From positions 1 to 64,000 of the forward strand of contig LNEZ01000085.1 of the NCBI GenBank assembly GCA_001464215.1: 64,000 nt of DNA. Direction: 5' to 3'. Shown here piece after piece: positions 7,935 to 15,174 of this stretch. Below the pieces are notes generated by a model. That model ran no database searches and was not told the DNA's origin. It saw nothing but the letters and a program-made list of their open reading frames with translations. Made by a program: the position numbers and the translations under genes. Positions within the stretch are counted from its first letter, which is position 1, and every line of letters starts with the position of its first letter. Origin of the DNA: Rhizobiales bacterium Ga0077548 (GTDB lineage: Bacteria > Pseudomonadota > Alphaproteobacteria > Rhizobiales > Xanthobacteraceae).

Positions 7935-8912
7935 ATGCTCTTCGCCCATGTCCTGCGCGGCGCGTCCCTCGTCCGTATCGAAGTGAAAGAGGGCGAGCCC
8001 TGCCCGCCGGATGCCGTCTGGATCGACCTCGTTGCGCCCACGATCGGCGAAGACAGGATCGTCGAACAGGCGATCGGCGTCATGGTGCCGACGCGCGAGG
8101 AAATGGCCGAGATCGAAATCTCAAGCCGCCTCTACATCGAGAACGGCGGGCGCTACATGACCGCGACCGTCATGTTCAATACCGACACCGACAAGCCGGG
8201 CACGACCGCGATCACCTTCATCATCGCAGGCACCAAACTCGTTACCGTGCGCTACGACGAGCCGAAGCCGTTCAGCTATCTCGCCGGGAAATTGTCGAAA
8301 GCCTGTGCGGCGACGACTACCGGTCCGTCGATCATGGTCGAACTCTTAGATGCGATCATCGACCGGGTCGCCGATATCCTCGAAAAACTCGCCGCGGAAG
8401 TGGACAAGGTTTCGACCCGCGTGTTCGAGCGCAACGCCGCGCGCGACGATCCGAACCAGCGCTATCAGGCAATCCTGCGCACGATCGGCCGCAAGGGCGA
8501 TCTCTTGTCCAAGACCCGCGAAAGTCTCGTCTCTCTGAACCGGCTCGTGCTGTTCTTCACGAACGAGGCGGAAGCGGTGGGTCTGCCGAAAGATCAGCGC
8601 GCTCATCTCAAGAGTGTTGCCCGCGATATTTCATCGCTCACCGATCACGCGAGTTTTCTCGCGAACAAGATCACGTTCCTGCTCGATGCCACGCTTGGCA
8701 TGGTGAGCCTGGAGCAGAACAACGTGATCAAGCTGTTCTCGGTTATGGCGGTGACGCTGATGCCGCCGACGCTGATTGCGTCGATCTACGGCATGAATTT
8801 CGAGCATATGCCCGAGATCAAATGGGTGTACGGCTATCCGCTCGCGCTGATCGCGATGGTGATCGCGGCCATCGGGCCGTATTTCTTCTTCAAGTGGAAG
8901 CGGTGGCTTTGA
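7935..8912 (+). CDS. corA: CorA-family magnesium/divalent cation transporter
   Basis: Pentameric inner-membrane channel for Mg2+ (some relatives move Co2+, Ni2+ or Zn2+). The protein is 325 residues, the normal length. A long cytoplasmic N-terminal domain is followed by a stalk helix and two membrane helices, near 265-283 and 302-320. The signature YGMNF (GMN at 286-288) is at the end of the first helix, and the short loop EHMPEIKW lies between the helices, as in the family. The C-terminus is basic (FKWKRWL). The 132-base leader contains a strong hairpin, but I do not recognise a known Mg riboswitch. It is convergent with the SDR gene. Confidence 0.93.
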   Translation: MLFAHVLRGASLVRIEVKEGEPCPPDAVWIDLVAPTIGEDRIVEQAIGVMVPTREEMAEIEISSRLYIENGGRYMTATVMFNTDTDKPGTTAITFIIAGTKLVTVRYDEPKPFSYLAGKLSKACAATTTGPSIMVELLDAIIDRVADILEKLAAEVDKVSTRVFERNAARDDPNQRYQAILRTIGRKGDLLSKTRESLVSLNRLVLFFTNEAEAVGLPKDQRAHLKSVARDISSLTDHASFLANKITFLLDATLGMVSLEQNNVIKLFSVMAVTLMPPTLIASIYGMNFEHMPEIKWVYGYPLALIAMVIAAIGPYFFFKWKRWL

Positions 8913-8921
8913 TTTTTGTTG

Positions 8922-8970
8922 GCGCGTGATCTTGTCCGAAAACCGGCGCCCACTTTTCGGGACCACGCGC
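8922..8970. repeat. Dispersed 49-bp palindromic repeat, copy 2
   Basis: Same layout as 6542-6590: arms GCGCGTGATC / GACCACGCGC (one A:C mismatch), inner pair CCGAAAA / TTTTCGG. Compared with copy 1 both arms changed together (GAGCATG to GCGCGTG), which keeps pairing. It lies between the convergent corA and SDR genes. Confidence 0.8.
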
Positions 8971-8971
8971 T

Positions 8972-9718
8972 CTAAAAAACGTGCTGGCCGCCGTTGATAT
9001 GGATCTCGGCGCCGTTCACGTAAGACGACATTTCCGTACACAACACATAAATGATCTTCGCGACCTCGTCCGGCGTGCCGAGACGGCGCAGCGGAATCTG
9101 TTCGACGATTTTATCCGTGCCCGGCGACAGGATCGCGGTGTCGATTTCACCCGGCGCGATTGCATTCACCCGGATGCCGCGCACGCCGAAGTCCGCCGCC
9201 ATTTCGCGCGTGAGCGAAGTGAGTGCTGCTTTCGAGGTGGCGTAAGCCGCGCCCGCGAAGGGATGCACGTGCGAGCCGGCAATCGAGGTTACGTTCACCA
9301 CCGCGCCTTGCGTATTCTGCAACTCCTGCACGAGACCGCGCGCGAGCATGATCGGTGCGAAGAAATTTACCTGAAACACGCGCTGCCAATCCTCGAGCTG
9401 TGTTTCGATCGCGCCCAGACGCCTGCCGCTATCGCCCTTCGGCGAAATGCCGGCGTTGTTCACGAGCGCGTGCAGTTCGCCGCCGATGCGCGATTTGATT
9501 TCGTCGATCGCAGCCGTCACCGCCTTCGGATCGGCCAGATCGACCTGAATGTGATCTTCCGGCCCCGCTTCCCACGGACAGTTTTCCGGGAAGCCGTGGC
9601 GTGAGCAAGTAATCACGCGCCAGCCCGCCGAGGAAAAGCGTTTCACCGTCGCATGGCCGATGCCGCGCGATGCGCCCGTGAGCAGTAGCGTTCTTCGCTT
9701 TGCGTTTGCGTCTGTCAT
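8972..9718 (-). CDS. SDR family oxidoreductase
   Basis: Classical short-chain dehydrogenase/reductase of 248 residues. The N-terminal Rossmann motif TGASRGIG, the structural NNAG, and the catalytic Ser-Tyr-Lys set (VTSIAGS, then YATSK) are all present, and the C-terminal NGGQ matches the classical group. The substrate cannot be told. Two starts are possible: ATG at 9718, used here, or an in-frame GTG at 9727 that directly abuts the pdxH stop. Either way it follows pdxH without a gap, so it belongs to that operon and could be a modest partner in vitamin B6 metabolism or simply co-transcribed. Confidence 0.88.
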   Translation of the reverse strand: MTDANAKRRTLLLTGASRGIGHATVKRFSSAGWRVITCSRHGFPENCPWEAGPEDHIQVDLADPKAVTAAIDEIKSRIGGELHALVNNAGISPKGDSGRRLGAIETQLEDWQRVFQVNFFAPIMLARGLVQELQNTQGAVVNVTSIAGSHVHPFAGAAYATSKAALTSLTREMAADFGVRGIRVNAIAPGEIDTAILSPGTDKIVEQIPLRRLGTPDEVAKIIYVLCTEMSSYVNGAEIHINGGQHVF

Positions 9719-9727
9719 CTCACCCAC

Positions 9728-10342
9728 TCACGGATAAAGCCGCGTCTTCGTCCACGTGCTGTTCGCATCCTTGCGCGCGAAACGCACGCGGTCATGCATC
9801 CGGTGCGGACGATCCTGCCAGAATTCGATCTCGGAAGGCACAATACGATAGCCGCCCCAATGCGCGGGCCGCGGCACGTCTTTGCCTTCGTATTTCTTCG
9901 TGAGTTCGGCGATCCGCGCCTCGAAGGTCGCGCGGCTGTCCAAAGGCCGCGACTGATCGCTCGCAACCGCCGCGATACGGGAACCCCATGAGCGCGAAGC
10001 GAAGTATGCGTCCGCCTCCGCGGCGGTCACGCGTTCGATCGGCCCGCGCACGCGCACCTGCCTCCGGATTGACTTCCAGTGCAGCACGAGTGCGGCTTTC
10101 GGGTTAGTGGCAAGCTCGCCGCCCTTGGCGCTCTGCTCGTTCGTATAGAAGACAAACCCGCGCGCGTCGGCCTGCTTCAAGAGCACCATCCGGACATCCG
10201 GGAGCCCGGCGGCGTCCACGGTCGCAAGCGCCATGGCGTCCGGATCGTTCGGCTCGGCCGCTATGGCCTCGGCAAACCAGGCCGCGAAAAGCGCGAAGGG
10301 ATCGCTGCTTTCCGCGAAGTCACCTGAAATTAACCCTGCCAT
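9728..10342 (-). CDS. pdxH: Pyridoxamine 5'-phosphate oxidase
   Basis: FMN enzyme that oxidises pyridoxine 5'-phosphate or pyridoxamine 5'-phosphate to pyridoxal 5'-phosphate, the last step of B6 synthesis and salvage. The 204-residue protein has the expected features: AMALATVDAAGLPDVRMVLLK for the N-terminal strand, FVFYTNEQSAKGGEL, the lysine-rich FMN site VLHWKSIRRQVRVRG, and the C-terminal signature FWQDRPHRMHDRVRF. Length is normal (about 200-220). It is the first gene of a two-gene unit with the SDR gene downstream. Confidence 0.96.
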   Translation of the reverse strand: MAGLISGDFAESSDPFALFAAWFAEAIAAEPNDPDAMALATVDAAGLPDVRMVLLKQADARGFVFYTNEQSAKGGELATNPKAALVLHWKSIRRQVRVRGPIERVTAAEADAYFASRSWGSRIAAVASDQSRPLDSRATFEARIAELTKKYEGKDVPRPAHWGGYRIVPSEIEFWQDRPHRMHDRVRFARKDANSTWTKTRLYP

Positions 10343-10393
10343 GCGCTCAATCCTGTTTGGCTCGTTTGTAACCGCTGTGGGCTGGAGTAATCG

Positions 10394-10951
10394 GTGCGTA
10401 AGGCGTCGTCTGGGCGAGTTCTGTCAGACACCGGCCGTCTTCCTTATCATGGAAAGACGGGCGCCCGGCTATCCGTGGCGTCGCTCCTGTCCGCGCCCGT
10501 GGCCGCTGGCCTGATCGCGATGTTCCTCGGCGGCTGCTCGATGCAGCTTTCCTCGCTGCTGCCCGGCGGCGTCAGCGATACCGGCCCGACCGTCATCCGC
10601 AACAACGCTAGCGACGAGCCGACCGGCTCGATCCCGCTGCATATGGCGAGTGCGCGCGACATTCCGATGGGGATGTCGGCAATCGACTGGCCGCACGCGC
10701 AGGCCGCACTCCGCGAGGCGCTCGCGCGCACCGACGAAGGTCCGAGCGTGCCGTGGGACAATCCGGCGAGCGGTGCCCGCGGTACCGTGACCCCGATCGC
10801 GTCCGCTTTCACCAAAGACGGCATCCCGTGCCGCAACTTCATCGCAAGCCACGTCAAAGACGGCATCGAGACCTGGTCCGAAGGCCTCGCCTGCCGCGTG
10901 AGCGCGAATATGTGGGAAGTGAAGACGGTGAAGGCGATCAAGAAGTCCTGA
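10394..10951 (+). CDS. RT0821/Lpp0805-type surface lipoprotein
   Basis: Exported lipoprotein of up to 185 residues. From the GTG at 10394 there is a 30-residue lead before the hydrophobic stretch and lipobox LGGC (near residue 47), so the true start may lie further in, although I see no better ATG in frame. The mature part ends in a small beta-rich domain (CRNFIASHVKDG, then SEGLACRVSANMWEV) with two Cys, which matches the RT0821/Lpp0805 family of surface proteins related to the rickettsial 17-kDa antigen tail. Function is unknown. It is divergent from pdxH by 51 bases. The accessory patch begins after its stop. Confidence 0.75.
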   Translation: MRKASSGRVLSDTGRLPYHGKTGARLSVASLLSAPVAAGLIAMFLGGCSMQLSSLLPGGVSDTGPTVIRNNASDEPTGSIPLHMASARDIPMGMSAIDWPHAQAALREALARTDEGPSVPWDNPASGARGTVTPIASAFTKDGIPCRNFIASHVKDGIETWSEGLACRVSANMWEVKTVKAIKKS

Positions 10952-11010
10952 AGTCATTTAGACAGCCTTCCGCGTTCTCGCGCCACAGGCCGAGTCTTTC
11001 AAAAACTTTT

Positions 11011-11066
11011 CCGCCCTTTTTAATTTGCGCGAATGGCATAAATGCCAAGCGCGTGTGAAAGGGCGG
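11011..11066. other. Nested 56-nt stem-loop, possible ncRNA or terminator
   Basis: Three successive pairings close on one centre: CCGCCCTTT with AAAGGGCGG, GCGCG with CGCG, and TGGCAT with ATGCCA around a two-base loop. It lies 60 bases past the lipoprotein gene stop. Such a long, well-nested stem is unlikely by chance. Confidence 0.6.
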
Positions 11067-11462
11067 CGCGGACGCCGGGAATTTCCGATCCCGTCACGGC
11101 CGCCTGCACTGAAGAAAAAGTGCAGACGGGTATTCACCGCTTCGAGCCCGGCTAATCCCGGCGCCCGCACACAAGTGGGTTACAGCCTATACGCGCGGCC
11201 CCCGGTGGACGTACCGATCTATCCACCGCTGACGGACCTTCTCGGCTTCGCCGTGTGCGCGTTGGCACGCGCCCGCACGAAACCGCCAGAGGAAGGTCCT
11301 GTGGCGAGCGGCAGGCTCGCCGGAGCCATCGCGACTTCAGCCGCTGCGAACGAAGTGCGTTACGCTTCGCTTCGCAGCCACCGCTCCCGGCCCGCGCACC
11401 GAACACGCCGCGCGACGCGCCCCTCGTGGGTCAGAACGCGCGCATTATCTGCGCGCTGGAGT

Positions 11463-11550
11463 GAGCGGGGATAGATTTTTCGAAAGATTCGCGGAAAGCA
11501 TTGCCCGGAAACGAAAAAGCGCTGCCCGGAAAAAGTCTCTATCCCCGCTC
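11463..11550. repeat. 13-bp inverted repeat enclosing a direct repeat
   Basis: GAGCGGGGATAGA at 11463-11475 is repeated inverted and perfect at 11538-11550. Inside, TGCCCGGAAA occurs twice, at 11502-11511 and 11523-11532, with a 21-base period (two helical turns). It lies just upstream of the higBA promoter. Confidence 0.75.
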
Positions 11551-11569
11551 AGATTGTGACCCTCAATAA

Positions 11570-11599
11570 TTGACTACTGTAATCTAATAGATTACAGTA
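11570..11599 (+). promoter_or_regulatory. higBA promoter with 25-bp palindromic operator
   Basis: TACTGTAATCTA (11575-11586) and TAGATTACAGTA (11588-11599) form a perfect palindrome around a single A. TTGACT at 11570-11575 and TACAGT at 11593-11598, 17 bases apart, could be the -35 and -10 hexamers, so a bound dimer would block RNA polymerase. The predicted transcript start is next to the higB ATG at 11604, and no ribosome site is visible, so the message may be leaderless. HigA-type antitoxins usually repress their own operon through such sites. Confidence 0.8.
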
Positions 11600-11603
11600 T
11601 TTT

Positions 11604-11885
11604 ATGATCCGCAGCTTCCGGCACAAAGGGTTGCAGCGTTACTGGACGCGAAGCGACGCCTCCGGGCTGCGGCCCGACTGGATTAGCAAGATTGGAATCA
11701 TGCTCGATGCGCTGGATGCAGCGCAGGCGCCGGAAGACATGGCAATGATCGGAGCGGGCTTTCACCCGCTAAAGGGAAATCTAAAGGGGCGCTACGCGCT
11801 CAATGTATCGCGAAACTGGCGTCTGACATTCGGCTGGGACGGCAAGGACGCAATAGAAGTGGATTTGGAGGATTATCATGGCTGA
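11604..11885 (+). CDS. higB: HigB-like toxin, RelE/ParE superfamily
   Basis: Toxin of a type II toxin-antitoxin pair, expected to cut mRNA on the ribosome. The 93 residues have the RelE/HigB shape: IRSFRHKGLQRYW at the start, HPLKGNLKGRYALNVSRNWRLTF in the middle and an acidic end, EVDLEDYH. The basic residues and the RNWRLTF strand correspond to the conserved active region in HigB relatives. Unlike most pairs, the toxin gene comes first, which is the typical higBA order. It overlaps higA by 8 bases. Start is ATG 11604 just after the palindromic operator, without an obvious Shine-Dalgarno sequence. Confidence 0.92.
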   Translation: MIRSFRHKGLQRYWTRSDASGLRPDWISKIGIMLDALDAAQAPEDMAMIGAGFHPLKGNLKGRYALNVSRNWRLTFGWDGKDAIEVDLEDYHG

Positions 11886-12201
11886 ACATTCGGCCCGGCG
11901 TGACCCCAACCGCGAACCCACTCATCCGGGTACGCTTTTGAACGATGTCGTGCTGCCGGCGACCGGCGAGTCCGTCATGTCGGCGGCGAAGAAGCTCGGC
12001 GTTTCGCGCCAGTTGCTTCACCGGATTCTAGCCGGACAGGCTCCAATCTCGACCGAGATGGCGTTGCGGCTCGGCAAGTTCTGCGGCAACGGCCCGAACC
12101 TTTGGCTCGGGATGCAGCAGGCTTACGATCTCTGGCACACCGAGAAGGCGATGAAAAAGACGATTGCGAAGATCGAGACGGCGAAAGAGCGGGCGGCTTA
12201 A
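11878..12201 (+). CDS. higA: HigA-like antitoxin, XRE-type HTH
   Basis: Antitoxin and probable repressor of its own operon. In 107 residues the HTH lies at about 33-75: VMSAAKKLGVSRQLLHRILAGQAPISTEMALRLGKFCGNGPNLWLGMQQAYDLW, which (split here by function) gives the helix-turn-helix followed by the HigA-type tail that contacts the toxin. Confidence 0.9.
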   Translation: MAEHSARRDPNREPTHPGTLLNDVVLPATGESVMSAAKKLGVSRQLLHRILAGQAPISTEMALRLGKFCGNGPNLWLGMQQAYDLWHTEKAMKKTIAKIETAKERAA

Positions 12202-13846
12202 AGCAGCTTGTCCTGCTTCTCGGTATTCTCGCGTTTCGCTTTCTTGAACACCGAAGGATCGACCCAGGGAATATGCGGGCGCTTGCCGTCGAATAATTCC
12301 TCGACGGTCAGAATCTGAATCTTCGCGAACTTACCGTGCATCGGACTTTCGTAAAGCCCGGCGGACGCGGCTTCCTTTTTCATCGGCGCAGTTGGCGCTT
12401 CGAGCGAGACCAGCACGCCGATCTTCGCCTTTTCGCGGTCCACCGTCGCGATCAAATCGCGGATCATGCCGACGCCGACATTGCCGCCACCTTTGATCGA
12501 GACGACAGCCTTCTCGGTAACTTTTCCGTCCGGCTTGAAATAGAGATAACCGTCCACACCGCCATCCGCGCCCTTGCGTCCGCCCTTGTAAGGCTGCGCT
12601 TCGACCATCGAGAGCGCCCATAATTCGAACTGATGTTTGTCGGCATTCGCAAGCGCTGCTGCACCGCCTGCATCCTTCGGAACACCAGCAACATCAAACT
12701 TGGCCTGTGGGAAAGCGTCTATCAACCGGCGCTTCACGAGACTGATCGCAAGATGCGTTACGTCGATACCGATCCAGCGGCGATTTAGTTTTTGTGCCGC
12801 GTGAACCGTGGTGCCGCAACCGCAGAACGGATCGAGGACGAGATCGCCTTCGTTAGAGGAGGCGGAGATGATGCGCTCCAGAAGCGCGAGGGGTTTTTGT
12901 GTTGGGTAGCCGAGACGCTCACGATCTTGAGATGAAATCATATCAATATCATCCCACAAACTTTGAACTGGCTTGCCCTTCAACTCTTCAAAAAAGCGTC
13001 GCCTTTGAATTCGTCCGTCCTTACTTTTTGGAAAATGTAATCGACCCTCCTTGTCCCATAACTCCATCTTTTCCTTTGATATTGCCCATCCGTTAGCTGG
13101 CGGTTTGTATCCTTTGTATTCGTAAATCAAATTTGGTCGCGGAGCTGGATTAGCAAGATCAGCAATGCGGTATCTGCGTCCTTTTTCGTCGAAATGTTTG
13201 AATGTCTTTTCAACGTAAGACATATACTCCGGATCATTAAAGCTATATTGCGGATGAAATTCTGCTTCTTCGCTTTTCACATAGAATAATATGCTGTCTG
13301 TAACCGCACCAAACTTTGTAGACTCATGCACTGTGCTAAACGTTCCGTACCGTCGCTTCCAAACTATCTCGTTTTTGAAAGTTGTTTTTCCAAAAACAGC
13401 ATCCAGCAAAATTTTTAGATAGTGACTCGCCGTTGGATCGCAGTGCAGATAGAGCGACCCAGTCGGCTTCAGCACACGATGCAATTCCAAAAGCCGCACT
13501 GCCATCATCGTAAGATACGCCATCATGTCGTTCTCGTTCAGGAACGAGCGCATGGCGCGCAGCATCTCGGCGGCGTCGGTATTGCCCGACTGCATCACCT
13601 CGTCGAACGCCAGCTCCGCGTTCGGTCCCCAGTGCCAAGTATCCTCGAAGGCCTCGATCTGCGCCTGACTCTGGCCTTCATTGTCTCGCCCCCCCCCGGA
13701 GTTTTGAAGAGCACGTTGTAGGTCGCGTTCGAATTGAACGGCGGATCGAGATAAATCAGATCGACGGATTCATCCTCGATGTAGTCGCGCAGGATCGCGA
13801 GGTTGTCGCCGTAATAGAGCGTGTTGGTGCTGGGCGTTTTCCGCAT
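12198..13846 (-). pseudogene. DNA methyltransferase fused to a nuclease-like domain, frame broken at a G9 run
   Basis: Read leftward from ATG 13844-13846 (GGGGGAAAG just upstream), the gene encodes a DNA methyltransferase in the order IV-TRD-I, the beta group: IYLDPPFNS near residue 40, then a recognition region, then DPFCGCGTTVHAA. The C-terminal 140 residues carry GADGGVDGYLYF and AVVSIKGG, resembling a PD-(D/E)xK (Mrr-type) nuclease. After KTP the frame breaks in a run of nine G (plus-strand C at 13689-13697): as written, translation stops at 13595 after 83 residues, while the family sequence resumes in another frame (NEGQSQAQIEAFEDTWHWG). Seven or ten G would restore about 549 residues. 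So this is phase variation, a true mutation, or a sequencing error. Its stop overlaps that of higA. Confidence 0.85.
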
Positions 13847-13985
13847 CTTTCCCCCGAATCTTGTCCGACCGTACCCGCCCAGGCGCGGCCATGGAAAGCC
13901 GTGGTTTAACGGGGCGCCGTTGCGCCGCCGCACTTCCGCCCCCAAATACCGCTCAGGACCGTGTAAAACGGTTGCCTGAGAGGAT

Positions 13986-14948
13986 TTGGAACCGTTGCGC
14001 GACCCCTATGAGGTGCTCGGTGTCGGCCGCAAGGCCACCGCCGACGAGATCAAAAAGAGCTTTAGGAAGCTCGCCAAGAAGCACCACCCGGACTCCAACA
14101 AAGGAGACCCGAAGGGCTCCGCGCGCTTCAACGAGATCAACACGGCCTACGAAATTCTCGGCGACGAGAAAAAACGCGCCCAGTTCGACGCAGGCGAGAT
14201 CGACTCGGAAGGCAAACAGCGCGGGTTCAATTTCGACCCGCGCCAACAAGGCGGCTTCGGACAGGGACAAGGCTTTCCGGGCGGCGAAACGATTTTCGAA
14301 ACCTTCTCCTATGGTCCCGGCGGATTTCAGCGCCGTGGTTCGCGCGGCGGGCCGCGGCCGCAGGCGGGCGGCTTCGAGGATATTTTAAGCGGCATCTTCG
14401 GCGGACGCGCGCAGCCCGAGACCGCCTACGAGGAATTCGATCAGGCGCGCGGCAAGGGCGCGGACGCGGCACTTACGGTCAGCGTCTCGCTGGAAGAAAG
14501 CGTCTCCGGCACGAAGAAGCGCGTGACGTTGCCTTCCGGCAAGGAAGTGGAAGTCGCGATCCCTGCTGGCGTCATCGAAGGCCAGCAGATCCGCCTGCGC
14601 GGGCAAGGCTTCCCAGGTGCCCTTCCCGGCGATGCGATCGTCACGATCCGCCTCGCAGCACACCCCGATCTCAAGATCGAGGGTATGAACCTCCGCGCGG
14701 AAGTTTCGGTGCCGCTCGAAGACGCGATCCTCGGCGGCTCGGTCAGGGTTCCGACACTCTCCGGCGCGGTCGATCTGAAAATCCCGCCGCGCACCTCCGG
14801 CGGGCGCACCTTCCGCCTCAAGGGCAAAGGCCTGCCGCAGAAAAATGCCGAGCCGGGCGACCTCCTCGTCTCGCTCAATATCGCGCTGCCCGAGGGGGCG
14901 GATGCGGAACTCGAAGCGCTCGCAAAGAAGCTGAAGGAACGCGGTTAA
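13986..14948 (+). CDS. DnaJ/CbpA-type co-chaperone
   Basis: Hsp40 co-chaperone that would stimulate DnaK ATPase and hand it substrates. The J-domain spans about 5-70 with the essential HPD at 34-36, followed by a Gly/Phe-rich linker (about 78-130) and the C-terminal substrate-binding domains (about 145-315). There is no CxxCxGxG zinc region, so it is a class II (CbpA-like) protein rather than DnaJ itself. At 320 residues it has the normal length. The start is a TTG at 13986 after GAGAGG; a second TTG at 13995 would give [10 protein letters not shown], closer to the usual family start. It is divergent from the methyltransferase gene, and a palindromic repeat follows it. Confidence 0.93.
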   Translation: MEPLRDPYEVLGVGRKATADEIKKSFRKLAKKHHPDSNKGDPKGSARFNEINTAYEILGDEKKRAQFDAGEIDSEGKQRGFNFDPRQQGGFGQGQGFPGGETIFETFSYGPGGFQRRGSRGGPRPQAGGFEDILSGIFGGRAQPETAYEEFDQARGKGADAALTVSVSLEESVSGTKKRVTLPSGKEVEVAIPAGVIEGQQIRLRGQGFPGALPGDAIVTIRLAAHPDLKIEGMNLRAEVSVPLEDAILGGSVRVPTLSGAVDLKIPPRTSGGRTFRLKGKGLPQKNAEPGDLLVSLNIALPEGADAELEALAKKLKERG

Positions 14949-14958
14949 GCGCTTCTTC

Positions 14959-15047
14959 GTCATGCCCGGCCTTGTGCCGGGCATCCACGCCTCTCACGCC
15001 TCACCGCAGCTAAGGCGTGGATGGCCGGGACGAGCCCGGCCATGACG
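14959..15047. repeat. Dispersed palindromic element, CGTCATG type
   Basis: Outer arms CGTCATG / CATGACG, an inner pair ATCCACGC / GCGTGGAT, and small GC-rich hairpins (GCCCGGC..GCCGGGC) form a nested structure of 89 bases between the DnaJ-family gene and fabI. The same type occurs widely between genes in Bradyrhizobium relatives, by my recollection. It may also end transcription of the upstream gene. Confidence 0.75.
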
Positions 15048-15174
15048 AGAATTTTTAGCGTTTCGCATCGTTACAAGCCGTGAAGCTATCGCGTCTTGAA
15101 GCCCGTCCCGGCCCCATGTCATACAAAATCCGCCCCACTCAGGCAGGGGCGTATGGCGTAGCCGGGGGCAAAGA

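Larger units (their letters stand above)
10952..11574. other. Long structured intergenic region upstream of higBA
   Basis: About 620 bases without a convincing gene. It contains several hairpins seen by eye: a nested one at 11011-11066, CTGCACT/AGTGCAG near 11104-11127, CGGTGGA/TCCACCG near 11203-11229, and a 13-bp inverted repeat at 11463-11550. Open frames across it have arginine/alanine-rich, random-looking translations. It could be a decayed mobile segment or hold an unannotated RNA gene. Confidence 0.55.

Noticed and set aside
10952-11560. A tmRNA, 4.5S or RNase P RNA in the long gene-less stretch
   Set aside because: I found no GCNAANGANAAC-like tag frame, no typical RNase P or SRP core motifs, and no tRNA-like end; hairpins alone do not justify a named RNA.
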